From: Brevibacillus sedimenti
Lineage (GTDB): Bacteria; Bacillota; Bacilli; Brevibacillales; Brevibacillaceae
Length of the DNA: 64,000 nt
NCBI RefSeq assembly: GCF_020923495.1
Contig: NZ_CP064048.1
Coordinates: forward strand, 3,659,001 to 3,723,000
Direction: 5' to 3'
Shown: in pieces, positions 16,401 through 25,133 of the stretch
Layout of the letters: each line of letters starts with the position of its first letter
Position numbering within the stretch: the first letter of the stretch is position 1
Notes under the pieces: generated by a model
What the model saw: only the letters and a program-made list of their open reading frames with translations
What the model was told of the DNA's origin: nothing
Database searches by the model: none
Translations under genes and position numbers: made by a program

Positions 16401-17040
16401 GGTAGACTTTTTCGTGCGGCGGATCATCGCACCCGGATACTACTGGGCAAAAGCGTACGACGTGCAGGAACCGCTGTCTGCATACGACCCGCCGGAGGAG
16501 ACACCGGCGGAACCGCCGCAAGAGCCTGGAGCTGACACGCCGAGTCAGGGTGACATCCCCGACAACGGGGCACCTCAGGATGACAGCCCTGACGACGGGG
16601 CTCCTCAGGATGACATTCCCGATGACGGCGCACCTCAGGATGACATTCCCGATAACGGGGCACCCCAGGATGACAGCCCTGACGACGGCGCACCTCAGGA
16701 TGACAGCCCCGGCGACGAGCAGCCTGTGCATGCCGGACTCCTCGGGCTGACGTTCAATGAGGGTAAGTTACGTCCCGGTTTCTCTCCCGACATCACCCAC
16801 TACACACTAAGCGTTGAACATGATGTAAGCGCTATCAATTTGACGGCTGCCATTTCTCCAGAGACGACGGTTATCGTAAATGACGTGCCGCTTTCCGACG
16901 AACAACCGTCCGTGGAAATTCCACTGGACACCGCCGACACGACGTTCGTAATTGCAGTCACCCCACCGGGCGGCCAGGCCGTCAGCTACACAGTCACCGT
17001 CATGCGCCAAGAGGCAGAGGCGGCTTCCACGGGTCCGTAA
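13453..17040 (+). CDS. Large secreted multidomain glycosidase-like protein, split by a group II intron
   Basis: Exons 13453-13651 and 14411-17040 join to one frame of 942 residues. Residues 1-38 are a signal peptide (cleavage near AHA-EA). Ig-like segments (about 40-240) follow, then a TIM-barrel-like domain (about 247-555) with DGVNVDIEPY at 364-373, similar to the DxxDxDxE box of family 18 glycosidases. An FN3 domain (about 558-657), another beta domain, five 10-residue GAPQDD[SI]PDD repeats (786-835) and a cadherin-like beta-sandwich (about 842-933) complete it. GGAG lies upstream of ATG 13453. The protein is probably exported and acts on a polysaccharide or cell wall; substrate unknown. 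Without splicing, translation stops shortly after the 5' exon, so function depends on intron removal. The family assignment of the barrel is by motif only. Confidence 0.82.
13652..14410 (+). mobile_element. ORF-less group II intron (759 nt)
   Basis: It begins GTGCGCGACG, fitting the group II 5' consensus GUGYG, and ends TTACCTATCAC (3' AY). Domain V lies at about 14307-14341: lower stem with CGC triad at 14309-14311, upper stem GCGGU/GCCGC around a GAAA tetraloop (14317-14330). Domain VI follows, with a candidate branch-point A at 14402, 8 nt from the 3' end. Removing 13652-14410 joins G to GA as a Gly codon and yields VSGTYVDGSYELKLVINAE in one frame. No reverse transcriptase/maturase frame is present, so splicing would need a maturase supplied in trans or is self-splicing. 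CGTCCG at 13941-13946 could be EBS1 pairing with the last exon bases TGGACG. Exact class (B- or C-like) is unsure. Confidence 0.93.
16567..16716 (+). repeat. 30-bp tandem repeats in the secreted protein gene
   Basis: Five in-frame 30-bp units encode GAPQDD[SI]PD[DN]-type decapeptides, an acidic flexible linker before the last beta domain. Confidence 0.92.
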
Positions 17041-17063
17041 ATCTGCCGATCAAAAGAGAGAAA

Positions 17064-17082
17064 AGCCTGCCGAGGGCAGGCT
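17064..17082 (-). terminator. Terminator of the recG operon
   Basis: AGCCTGCC (17064-17071) and GGCAGGCT (17075-17082) form a tight stem; on the minus strand it is followed by TTTTCTCTC. It also lies just past the plus-strand stop at 17040 and may serve both sides. Confidence 0.7.
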
Positions 17083-17145
17083 GATGCGAGCGGCGCACTT
17101 CCCCAGTGAACGCCGCAGAAACTGGACAGCCACGGGCCAATTGCA

Positions 17146-17175
17146 CAACCCACCTGTCCGTTTGCAGGTGGGTTG
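17146..17175. repeat. Perfect 11-bp inverted repeat downstream of recG
   Basis: CAACCCACCTG and CAGGTGGGTTG are separated by 8 nt. No T run follows on either strand, so it is a strong hairpin of uncertain role, possibly stabilising the recG message 3' end. Confidence 0.6.
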
Positions 17176-17193
17176 CTGCTGCAAGGCTCTGAT

Positions 17194-19248
17194 TTAATCG
17201 AACACGATTCCATCCAGCACGCCCTCGCGCTTCAAGTAGCCGCGCAGCCACGCGTACCGGTCGTCCTGCCAGAACTGCTCGTCCTCCACCAGGCGAGCCG
17301 TTTCCTGACGGGCCACTTCCAGCGCCTTGTAGTCGCTCAACAGATCGGCCACCTTGAATTCCGGCAAGCCGCTCTGTTTGGTACCGAAAAAGTCGCCGGG
17401 GCCGCGCAGTTCCAAGTCGCGCCGGGACAGCTCAAAGCCGTCCGTGGTTTCGCACATGACGCGCATCCGCTCTTTGCCGATCTCCGACTTGGGATCGGCG
17501 ATCAGGACGCAGTAGGACTGCTCAGAGCCGCGGCCGACACGTCCGCGAAGCTGGTGCAGTTGAGCGAGGCCAAAGCGCTCCGCGTCGTAGACGACCATAA
17601 AGGTGGCGTTGGGTACGTTTACCCCTACCTCCACCACTGTCGTGGAGACAAGCACAGCGTACTCACCGGCGAGAAACGCCTGCATCACGGCGTCTTTTTC
17701 CTTTGCCGGCAGGCGGCCGTGCATCAGGCCGATGCGGTATTCGGGAAAATACTGCGTGAGTTGGGCGTGAACGTCAATCGCGTTTTGCACGTCCAGCTTT
17801 TCCGATTCTTCGATCAGCGGGCAGATCACGTACGCCTGCCGTCCCTTGCGCAGCTCGCCGCGCATCTGTTCCAGCACGAGGTGAAACTGCTCGTGCTTGC
17901 GCCAGGTGGTTTCGATCGGCTTGCGGCCGGCCGGCATCTGGTCGATCGTGGAGACGTCCATATCGCCAAAGGCCGTGATCGCCAGGGTCCGCGGGATGGG
18001 CGTGGCGGTCATGAAGAGCACATCCGGGGACAAGCCCTTGCTGCGCAGGATACGCCGCTGCTCCACGCCGAAGCGGTGCTGCTCGTCGGTGATGACCAGC
18101 CCCAGGTTGCGGAAAAAGACGTCTTCCTGAATCAACGCGTGCGTGCCCACGATTACGTCGATCAAGCCCATCTGCAAGGCGGAAATCACATCACGCCGCC
18201 GCCTGGTCCCAAGCGAACCGGACAATAGCGCCACCTGGATGCCGTGCGGAGAAAGCAGGCTCGTGAGCGACTGCAGATGCTGCTCGGCGAGAATCTCCGT
18301 CGGCACCATCAGCGCTCCCTGATACCCCGCCTTGACAGCGGCAAACAAGGCGATGGCGGCCACCACCGTTTTCCCCGAGCCGACATCTCCCTGCAACAGC
18401 CGATTCATCGCGTAGGGGGAGCGCATGTCAGCAAGAATCTCCCGGACGACCCGCTTCTGTGCATCGGTCAGCGAAAACGGCAGTGAGGCGACAAACTGGC
18501 GCACGTCGTCAATCGGCACGTCCAGCGCCCTGCCCTCCGTCTGCTGTCGGGTGATGCGCCGCAGCGCCTGCATTTTCAACTGAAATAAAAAAAGTTCTTC
18601 AAACATGATCCGACGACGCGCTTGCCGTCCGTCCTCCGCACTCCTCGGAAAGTGGATCGCGTGAAACGCCTCTGCGCGCGGCATGAGACGGTAGCGGGCG
18701 ACGATGTCGGCGGGCAGAATCTCGGGAATCTCGGTCCCGTACTGCTTCAGCGCCTGCTGGATCGCCCTGCGCAGGAGCGAATGCGTGACGTCGCCGCCAA
18801 GCGGGTAGATCGGTGCCAGCTCGCCCCGCTTTTGCGCCCGGTCGGAATCCGCCTCTGTCATTTCGCTCACCGTGATCTGCAGCTTGTGCCTGTCCCATTT
18901 GCCGGTAACAAGAATCTCCTTTCCGGGAGACAGTCGTTTTTTGACAAACGTTTGGTTGAACCAGACCGCAGTCACCACCACTTTGTCGATGACCAGTTTG
19001 ACAGCGATGCGAGACTTTCGCTTGCCGTAAAAACGAACAGAGGGTTCGCCGTACACCGTCCCCTGCAGCGTCACCCTCTCCCCGTCCTTTGCTTCTGTCA
19101 CGTCGCGCACGCGGTAATCTTCATAGCGGGAAGGGAAATACTCCAGCAGGTCACCCACGCTGTGTATGCCCAATCCGGCCAGTGCTTTTGCCCGTTCCTC
19201 GCCTACCCCGTGCAGAAGCGAGACGGGCGTTTGATACACATCCGTCAT
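17194..19248 (-). CDS. recG: ATP-dependent DNA helicase RecG
   Basis: 684 residues, the usual length. An N-terminal wedge/OB domain (about 1-230) precedes a superfamily 2 helicase core: Walker A GDVGSGKTVVA, DEQH box, FMTATPIPRTL and the C-terminal QLRGRVGRG. It remodels stalled replication forks and Holliday junctions. Its ATG overlaps the sdaAA stop (ATGA), so it is the last gene of the sdaAB-sdaAA-recG unit, the same order as in B. subtilis. Confidence 0.97.
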   Translation of the reverse strand: MTDVYQTPVSLLHGVGEERAKALAGLGIHSVGDLLEYFPSRYEDYRVRDVTEAKDGERVTLQGTVYGEPSVRFYGKRKSRIAVKLVIDKVVVTAVWFNQTFVKKRLSPGKEILVTGKWDRHKLQITVSEMTEADSDRAQKRGELAPIYPLGGDVTHSLLRRAIQQALKQYGTEIPEILPADIVARYRLMPRAEAFHAIHFPRSAEDGRQARRRIMFEELFLFQLKMQALRRITRQQTEGRALDVPIDDVRQFVASLPFSLTDAQKRVVREILADMRSPYAMNRLLQGDVGSGKTVVAAIALFAAVKAGYQGALMVPTEILAEQHLQSLTSLLSPHGIQVALLSGSLGTRRRRDVISALQMGLIDVIVGTHALIQEDVFFRNLGLVITDEQHRFGVEQRRILRSKGLSPDVLFMTATPIPRTLAITAFGDMDVSTIDQMPAGRKPIETTWRKHEQFHLVLEQMRGELRKGRQAYVICPLIEESEKLDVQNAIDVHAQLTQYFPEYRIGLMHGRLPAKEKDAVMQAFLAGEYAVLVSTTVVEVGVNVPNATFMVVYDAERFGLAQLHQLRGRVGRGSEQSYCVLIADPKSEIGKERMRVMCETTDGFELSRRDLELRGPGDFFGTKQSGLPEFKVADLLSDYKALEVARQETARLVEDEQFWQDDRYAWLRGYLKREGVLDGIVFD

Positions 19249-20132
19249 TTTGCATCCAACCGCACACCGAAAATCTTGGCTTCGATTTGCCGGCCCGTTT
19301 GAGTGGCAGCCAGACCGCCCTGCGCCGTCTCCTTCAGCGCAGTCGGCATGGAACAGCCGATGCGGTACATCGCTTCGATCACCTCATCCGTGGGTACGAC
19401 GCTCTTGATCCCGGCCAATGCCATGTCCGCCGCCACAGTCGCGATGGCTGCTCCCATCGCATTGCGCTTGACACAGGGAACCTCCACCAGTCCGGCCACG
19501 GGGTCACACACCAGACCGAGCATGTTTTTGAGCGCGATCGCGACAGCCTGAGCCGACTGCTCCGGTGTGCCGCCCGCCATTTCCACGATTGCTGCCGCCG
19601 CCATCGCCGTTGCCGATCCTACCTCTGCCTGGCAGCCGCCGGCGGCACCGGAGATGAAAGCGTTGTTGGCGATGCAGTAGCCGATCGCGCCTGCCGTAAA
19701 CAGGAAATTGACCATTTCTTCGCGGCTCGGCTTCAGTCGGTCAGAGACGGCAAACAGCGTTCCCGGCACAATCCCGCACGCCCCAGCGGTCGGCGTCGCC
19801 ACGATCGTGCCCATCGCCGCGTTTACTTCGTTTACGGCCACCGACATCGACACCGCATTCAAAAGCGTCGGGCCGGAAAGAAACGGCTTGGTTTTCATGT
19901 ATTCCTGCAGCTTCTTGGCGTCGCCGCCGGTCAACCCGCTGTGGGAGCGGATATCTTCTGTCAAGCCGCGCCGCACTGCCTTTTCCATCACGTCCAGATT
20001 GGTGTACATGTCGTGCATGATCTCTTCCCGGCTGCGCTGGGAGACTTCCATTTCCGCCTCGATCATCACCTGGGAGATCTTTTTCCCTTGGGTTTCCGCC
20101 AATTCCACTAGTTCGGCCACGTTGCGAAACAT
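19245..20132 (-). CDS. sdaAA: L-serine dehydratase, alpha subunit
   Basis: 295 residues. The start MFRNVAELVELAE matches the family start; the in-frame ATG 24 nt earlier is not preferred. Conserved Cys for the iron-sulfur cluster appear in GACGIVPG, GGCQAEVGS and LVCDPVAGLVEVPCVK. With the beta subunit it converts L-serine to pyruvate and ammonia. It follows sdaAB by about 30 nt and overlaps recG. Confidence 0.95.
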   Translation of the reverse strand: MFRNVAELVELAETQGKKISQVMIEAEMEVSQRSREEIMHDMYTNLDVMEKAVRRGLTEDIRSHSGLTGGDAKKLQEYMKTKPFLSGPTLLNAVSMSVAVNEVNAAMGTIVATPTAGACGIVPGTLFAVSDRLKPSREEMVNFLFTAGAIGYCIANNAFISGAAGGCQAEVGSATAMAAAAIVEMAGGTPEQSAQAVAIALKNMLGLVCDPVAGLVEVPCVKRNAMGAAIATVAADMALAGIKSVVPTDEVIEAMYRIGCSMPTALKETAQGGLAATQTGRQIEAKIFGVRLDAK

Positions 20133-20162
20133 GTTGTTGGGTTCACTCCTCTTCATCCTGCT

Positions 20163-20828
20163 TCAGCCAAGCGAAAGCAGGGAAACGTCTAAGATGTGGG
20201 GAATCTGCCTGATCTCGTCCAGCACCTGTGGCGATACCACCGCGTCGGTTTCGATCGCCATCAGGGCGCGCGAGCCGCGGTCGTGCCGGGAGACTTCCAT
20301 ATGGCCCACGTTGATGCGGTGCTGCGTCAGCACCCTGGCCACACCGGCAATCATGCCGAAACGATCCTCATGGAGCACCATCAAGGTCGGGGTGTCAAAG
20401 CCAAGCTGAAAAGAAAAGCCATTAATCTCCGAGACTTCGATTTTACCGCCGCCGATGGAAACGCCGACTACTTCGATTTCCTGATCGTCGTCGGCCAACC
20501 GGATGCGGGAGGTGTTGGGATGGCCGGTCAGCTCGTCGGACGTCTTCAGCTGTACGTCGACGCCCATGTCTTTGGCGATGCGAAGCGAGTCCTTCAGACG
20601 CAGGTCGGACGTCTCGAAGTCGAGAATGCCGGCTACCGTAGCCACGTCTGAGCCGTGTCCCTTGTACGTCTTGGCAAACGAGCCGTAAAAGGTGATCTCT
20701 GCCCGCTTCGGCTGCCGGCCGAACAGCCTCCGGGCCACTCGGCCGATGCGCGCCGCGCCGGCTGTATGGGAACTTGATGGCCCGACCATGATCGGACCGA
20801 TGATGTCAAACACGCTTTTGTATTTCAC
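20163..20828 (-). CDS. sdaAB: L-serine dehydratase, beta subunit
   Basis: 221 residues. The start MKYKSVFDIIGPIMVGPSSS is typical, with GPSSSHTAGAARIG as the family signature; the last ~75 residues are an ACT domain (TLMVLHEDRFGMIAGVARVL) that may sense serine. GGAGGAG precedes the ATG. It is first in the sdaAB-sdaAA-recG unit, cut off from degV by a terminator. Confidence 0.95.
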   Translation of the reverse strand: MKYKSVFDIIGPIMVGPSSSHTAGAARIGRVARRLFGRQPKRAEITFYGSFAKTYKGHGSDVATVAGILDFETSDLRLKDSLRIAKDMGVDVQLKTSDELTGHPNTSRIRLADDDQEIEVVGVSIGGGKIEVSEINGFSFQLGFDTPTLMVLHEDRFGMIAGVARVLTQHRINVGHMEVSRHDRGSRALMAIETDAVVSPQVLDEIRQIPHILDVSLLSLG

Positions 20829-20922
20829 CCGGTTCTCCTCCTGAATGGCAAGGGGTCACATATGCAAGCTACACTCTCATTGTATCGTACCACTTTTGAA
20901 AGCGCTACATAAATGAAAAGTG

Positions 20923-20950
20923 AAAAACCTCCCTGTATCGTTCAGGGAGG
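20923..20950 (-). terminator. Terminator between degV and sdaAB
   Basis: On the minus strand CCTCCCTG and CAGGGAGG (20943-20950 with 20928-20935) form an 8-bp stem followed by TTTTTC. It ends the asp23-fakA-degV unit. Confidence 0.85.
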
Positions 20951-20959
20951 CTGTCACCT

Positions 20960-21814
20960 TTACGCTTTTATCATCATGACGCCTAACAGACCCGGTCCCG
21001 CGTGCGTGCCGACGATCGGGCCGATTTGCTGCAGGTAGGCTTCGGCCACGTTAAACTCCTGCTTGACCCGCGCCAACAGGTCCGCCGCATCGTCGGGAAT
21101 CGCACTGTGCAGTACGGCCATCTTGACCGGATCGTCGCCGGCGTACTCCTTCAGCGCCTCCAAGACGCGTGCCAGCGCCTTTTTCGTTCCCCTCACCTTG
21201 TCGAACGGAGCGACGTATCCCGCCTCGTCCAGCGTGAGGATTGGCTTGATGTTTAACAGCGAGCCGATCAGCGCCGACGCCTTGCCGATCCGGCCGCCTT
21301 TTTGCAGGTACTCCAACGTGTCAACGATGAAGTAGACCCGGACTTCATGTAAAAAGTGATCGATCATGTCCAGGATCTGCTGCTTGGTCTTCCCTTCCCG
21401 GGCCGCCCGAGCCGCTTCCACGCAGATCATGCCGTAGACAAACGACGCCTTGCGGGAATCGATCACCGTGATGTCCACCTGTTCCTCCAGCATCGACCGG
21501 GCAATCAGCGCGGACTGGTACGTGCCGGACATTGCGCCGGACAGCATGATGGCGATAATCTGGACGTCTTTGCCGTGCTGGTCGATGATCGCCCTGTACG
21601 CCTCCGCGAAATCGAGCGGCGACGGCTGCGATGTGGTCGGCAGCGTCTCGGACTGTTTCAGCTTATCGTAAAAAGCGGAAGCGGTAATGGTGACCCCGTC
21701 CGTGTAGGTCTCCTCGCCAAACATCACCTTGAGCGGCACGGACACGATCCCGAGAGACTCGCGCAGCGATTGATCGATGTCCGATGCACTGTCGGTCAAA
21801 ATCACAATAGACAT
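20960..21814 (-). CDS. DegV family fatty-acid-binding protein (FakB-like)
   Basis: 284 residues. The N-terminus MSIVILTDSASDIDQSLRES is the DegV signature; the later TTSQPSP motif and the C-terminal HAGPGLLGVMM are also typical. DegV/FakB proteins bind a fatty acid and present it to the kinase FakA, whose gene lies directly upstream (36 nt), which supports a FakB role. The start at 21814 has AGAGGAG 11 nt upstream. B. subtilis does not have degV at this place, so the gene has been inserted or moved here. Confidence 0.93.
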   Translation of the reverse strand: MSIVILTDSASDIDQSLRESLGIVSVPLKVMFGEETYTDGVTITASAFYDKLKQSETLPTTSQPSPLDFAEAYRAIIDQHGKDVQIIAIMLSGAMSGTYQSALIARSMLEEQVDITVIDSRKASFVYGMICVEAARAAREGKTKQQILDMIDHFLHEVRVYFIVDTLEYLQKGGRIGKASALIGSLLNIKPILTLDEAGYVAPFDKVRGTKKALARVLEALKEYAGDDPVKMAVLHSAIPDDAADLLARVKQEFNVAEAYLQQIGPIVGTHAGPGLLGVMMIKA

Positions 21815-21850
21815 GTTGCGCAAAACTCCTCTCACAGCACACGGCTGCGC

Positions 21851-23545
21851 TTATTCCACGGAAAAGATGAACGGATAGAGCGGCTGGCCGCCGGCGAGGA
21901 TTTCCACTTCCACGTCCGGATGTGCTTCAGCCAGCACCTCCTGAAGTGCTTCAGCCTGCTCCTCCTCAGCTCCTTCGCCCAGAAAAATGGTGACGATGCC
22001 CGTCTCTTCGTCAACGAGACAGTTCAAAAGCGCCTTGGCGCTCTCCAGCAGATCGGTGCCGGCGGTGACGATTTCCTTTTCGGCGATGCCGATAAAATCG
22101 CCTTCCTTGATCTCCACATCGCCCATCCGGGTGTCGCGCACGGCGCGCGTGACCAGCCCGGTCTTGACCTGGCCGATGGCGGCCGTCATCGCCTGGGTGT
22201 TGGTTTCCAGGTCTGCTCCCGCGTTGAACGCCACCAGTGCGGCCATCCCTTGGGGAATGCTCTTGCTCGGAATCACGGTCACCGGCTTATCCGCCAGCGC
22301 GGCAGCCTGCTGGGCGGCCATGACGATATTGCTGTTGTTTGGCAGGATGATCACCTGCTTGGCGTCCAATCCTTCCACTGCCTTGACGAAGTCTTCCGTG
22401 CTGGGGTTCATCGTCTGACCGCCTTCGACCACGACATGAACGCCCATGCTGCGGTATATCTCGGCAATACCGTCTCCGGCGGCGACGGCAATCAGACCGT
22501 AAGGAAGCGGTTCCATTGGCTGGGCTTTCGCCTCACTCCCCTTTTTCTCCTCTTCACGGAGGATGTTGGCGTGCTGTTCCCGCATGTTTTCGATCTTGAT
22601 CCGATGCAGGCTGCCAAACTGCTGGGCGTACTCCAGCACGCTGCCCGGGTGTTCGGCGTGTATATGTACCTTGACCAGTTCGTCGTCAGAGATGACCAGC
22701 AAGGAATCGCCCATCTGGTCCAGATGATGGCGAAAAACCGTTTCCGAAAACGGCTTTTTGTTTGGTTCCGTGCTGTTGACCAGCCGGATCATGAACTCCG
22801 TGCAATAGCCGTAGGTGATGTCCTCTGTTTTCAGGTGCACCTGCGCGCTGTGCTGCTCGTGCACCAGTTCGTCCAGATCGACCTTGGCTGCGGATTGCTT
22901 CGCCTCTGCCGCACGCTCGTCCGACGTCTCGCCGCGCAGGGCGCGAAGGAATCCCTCGTAAACAAACAGCAGCCCTTGTCCCCCCGAGTCGACAACTCCT
23001 ACTTCCTTTAGTACCGGCAGCATGTCCGGTGTGCGCAGCAGTGCAGCCTGCGCCTGTTCGTAGGTCTTTTCCATGACCACCAATACGTCGTCTGTGGCGC
23101 GCGCCGTGTAAACGGCTTTCTCCGCTGCCTCACGGGCAACGGTCAAAATGGTCCCTTCCACCGGCTTCATGACTGCCTGATAGGCGGAATCAACCCCGGC
23201 TTTCAACGCCTCGGCGAATTGTCGGGCGCTGATCACGTCCTTACCGCTGACCGCTTTGCTGAAACCGCGGAACAGCTGGGACAGAATGACCCCGGAGTTC
23301 CCCCGAGCGCCCATCAAAAGCCCTCTCGCCAGAGCGGCGGCCGCCTCTCCGATCGACACCGATTCCCGGCGCGACAGTTCCTCCACTCCTGACATGAGTG
23401 TCAAATTCATGTTAGTCCCCGTATCGCCGTCCGGCACCGGAAAGACGTTTAATCCATCCACCACTTTGGCGTTGCTTGACAGCAGCCTGGCCCCGAAATG
23501 AACCATCCGGCTAAACAGCACGCCATCGAGACGCGTATGTACCAA
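21851..23545 (-). CDS. fakA: Fatty acid kinase subunit FakA (DAK/YloV family)
   Basis: 564 residues from a TTG start at 23545, preceded by AAGGAGG 8 nt upstream; the frame is open further but without RBS. The N-terminal DhaL-like kinase domain has VFPVPDGDTGTNM and LLMGARGNSGVILSQLFRG; the middle and C-terminal domains (e.g. ILPNNSNIVMAAQQA) match FakA. It phosphorylates FakB-bound fatty acids. It lies 13 nt after asp23 and upstream of the DegV gene. Confidence 0.95.
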   Translation of the reverse strand: MVHTRLDGVLFSRMVHFGARLLSSNAKVVDGLNVFPVPDGDTGTNMNLTLMSGVEELSRRESVSIGEAAAALARGLLMGARGNSGVILSQLFRGFSKAVSGKDVISARQFAEALKAGVDSAYQAVMKPVEGTILTVAREAAEKAVYTARATDDVLVVMEKTYEQAQAALLRTPDMLPVLKEVGVVDSGGQGLLFVYEGFLRALRGETSDERAAEAKQSAAKVDLDELVHEQHSAQVHLKTEDITYGYCTEFMIRLVNSTEPNKKPFSETVFRHHLDQMGDSLLVISDDELVKVHIHAEHPGSVLEYAQQFGSLHRIKIENMREQHANILREEEKKGSEAKAQPMEPLPYGLIAVAAGDGIAEIYRSMGVHVVVEGGQTMNPSTEDFVKAVEGLDAKQVIILPNNSNIVMAAQQAAALADKPVTVIPSKSIPQGMAALVAFNAGADLETNTQAMTAAIGQVKTGLVTRAVRDTRMGDVEIKEGDFIGIAEKEIVTAGTDLLESAKALLNCLVDEETGIVTIFLGEGAEEEQAEALQEVLAEAHPDVEVEILAGGQPLYPFIFSVE

Positions 23546-23558
23546 CTGATGTTCCTCC

Positions 23559-23924
23559 TTACGTATCCCTGTCTGTACGTACTCCCTGTACATAGATATT
23601 TATCGCAGCCAAATCGACGCCAACCAACTGTTCCAGCGTGTACCGTACGCGCCGCTGCACGTTCCCGGCCACTTCGGAAATCTTCACGCCGTAGCTGACG
23701 ATGATATGCATGTCCAATACCACTTCACCGTTCTGGTTGTGGACAACGACGCCCTTGCTCAGATTGTCCCGCCCCAACAGTTCGGCAATACCATCTTTCA
23801 GCGCCTTCCGGGAAGCCATGCCGACGAGGCCGAACACTTCCATGGCGGCGCCCCCGGCAATCCGCGCAATCACTTCTTCTGCAACGTTCACTTTCCCCAG
23901 AGGTGTGCTCAATTCCACTGTCAT
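23559..23924 (-). CDS. yloU: Asp23/Gls24 family protein (YloU-like)
   Basis: 121 residues. The whole protein fits the Asp23 family (GKVNVAEEVIARIAGGAAMEVFGLVGM; LDMHIIVSYGVKISEVAGNVQRRV). These are envelope stress-linked proteins of poorly known biochemistry. AGGAGGAG precedes the ATG. It heads the asp23-fakA-degV unit and is divergent from rpmB, as in B. subtilis. Confidence 0.93.
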   Translation of the reverse strand: MTVELSTPLGKVNVAEEVIARIAGGAAMEVFGLVGMASRKALKDGIAELLGRDNLSKGVVVHNQNGEVVLDMHIIVSYGVKISEVAGNVQRRVRYTLEQLVGVDLAAINIYVQGVRTDRDT

Positions 23925-24074
23925 GCAAGGACTCCTCCTTTTAACGGCGTCACCGTTCTAGTCAGGCACGTATTACCATGCTCTTCCCAATTCTACACCA
24001 TGAAAAGCGAGAAATGAAGCGTTTTGACGGACACTCCGGGGAAAAGCGGAAAACGGGCATTTCCATGTCAAGTA

Positions 24075-24103
24075 TTGCAATTGACAGGGGGGTGTGCTAC
24101 TAT
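24075..24103 (+). promoter_or_regulatory. SigA-type promoter of rpmB
   Basis: TTGCAA (24075-24080) and TACTAT (24098-24103) are 17 bp apart; a second TTGACA right after the first -35 is too close to a -10. The start codon is about 66 nt further. Confidence 0.6.
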
Positions 24104-24169
24104 AAGCAAGTGTTTGTATTTCTCACACCGGGTATCCCGTTTATATGCAGCTAAGGGAGGTGGATCGCA

Positions 24170-24358
24170 ATGGCACGTCGTTGCTTTGTAACTGGCAAGT
24201 CTGGCAAAGCTGGAAACGCTCGCTCCCACTCCATGCGTGCTACTCGCCGCAAATGGGGTGTTAACGTTCAAAAAGTGCGCATTCTCGTAGATGGTAAACC
24301 GAAGCGCGTTTACGTCAGCACCCGAGCGCTGAAATCCGGTCTCGTTACCCGCGTGTAA
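24170..24358 (+). CDS. rpmB: Ribosomal protein bL28
   Basis: 62 residues, full length. [20 protein letters not shown] and the conserved [16 protein letters not shown] identify bL28 of the large ribosomal subunit. GGGAGG precedes the ATG. It is monocistronic, with a terminator directly after. Confidence 0.98.
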   Translation: MARRCFVTGKSGKAGNARSHSMRATRRKWGVNVQKVRILVDGKPKRVYVSTRALKSGLVTRV

Positions 24359-24381
24359 CGCGATTCGAGACAACGCGAAAA

Positions 24382-24406
24382 AAAGCACCCGCGAGGTGCT
24401 TTTTTG
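24382..24406 (+). terminator. rpmB terminator
   Basis: AGCACC and GGTGCT around CGCGA, followed by TTTTT. Confidence 0.9.
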
Positions 24407-24607
24407 CATTTTCCCTGCTGTTTTTCCTTCCCCTGAACACGGGGCGCTGCCTGCTCGCGCCTCGATCGCTTTGCGAAACATCCCGGAAACGGCTGACGTA
24501 CCGCCACGCGCGCCCGCTTCCGGTCTCCCCTGCATGAGAACAGCTTCCCCGGGAAGACCGGCTTCTTCCGAGGGCGGGATCAGATGTTGTGCACAGCGAT
24601 GCCGCCG

Positions 24608-24691
24608 TCACTTTTTCCGGTTGAACGCCTCAATGACGGCGCGAATCATGCCACCCAAGAACTTCGGCAACTTGATGGTGTAAAACCGCAT
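24608..24691 (-). CDS. spoVM: SpoVM, stage V sporulation protein
   Basis: A 27-residue protein, MRFYTIKLPKFLGGMIRAVI followed by EAFNRKK. It closely matches SpoVM, the amphipathic helix that recognises the convex forespore membrane and anchors the spore coat basement layer (SpoIVA). The helix-bending Pro9 is kept, and AAGGAGGGG lies 6 nt upstream. Its place next to rpmB is the same as in B. subtilis. It is too short for a 60-codon ORF cut-off and is easily missed. Confidence 0.95.
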   Translation of the reverse strand: MRFYTIKLPKFLGGMIRAVIEAFNRKK

Positions 24692-24712
24692 GCGTACCCC
24701 TCCTTACCGAAA

Positions 24713-24889
24713 TTACTTCACGTGATACAGATACCAGCCAGCTCCCACGAGGCCCAATCCCAACAGGGTATACCAAACCCACGGAGGTGCCGTGTACAGA
24801 AAAATGGTGATCCCTCCGACAGCCAACGCAACCCCGAGAACACGTCGCAAGGCGCCCCCCTGTCGCAGGCGAAAGGAGCGCAATCCCAT
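24713..24889 (-). CDS. Small two-helix membrane protein, unknown function
   Basis: 58 residues: a basic start (MGLRSFRLRQGGALRRV), a first hydrophobic helix (VLGVALAVGGITIFLY) and a second (WVWYTLLGLGLVGAGWYLY), ending YHVK. A good AAGGAGG lies 10 nt upstream. It ends 21 nt before spoVM on the same strand, so the two may be co-transcribed during sporulation. No function is known to me. Confidence 0.8.
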   Translation of the reverse strand: MGLRSFRLRQGGALRRVLGVALAVGGITIFLYTAPPWVWYTLLGLGLVGAGWYLYHVK

Positions 24890-24983
24890 TTACTGCCGCA
24901 CCTCCTTCAGGTGTATTGTTCAAACGTGCATATTACATTATATTCCACCGCGGGGCAAACATGCGTCTCCCGGTGTCGACTAA

Positions 24984-25015
24984 TAAAAAATTCAGGCAAC
25001 GTGCTGCTGCCTGAA
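24984..25015 (-). terminator. thiT terminator
   Basis: On the minus strand TTCAGGCA/TGCCTGAA (25008-25015 with 24991-24998) is followed by TTTTTTATT. A second, T-less hairpin (CCCATTTTC/GAAAATGGG) lies between it and thiT. Confidence 0.8.
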
Positions 25016-25133
25016 TACCATATGCGGATGGCTCCGCTGATATGACCCCATTTTCCCCGTAGACGAGAAAATGGGTGCGGCACGCCGCCTGCCGAGACGG
25101 CAGCCGCCCCCTGTCTGAATCTTTTGCGTCCCG

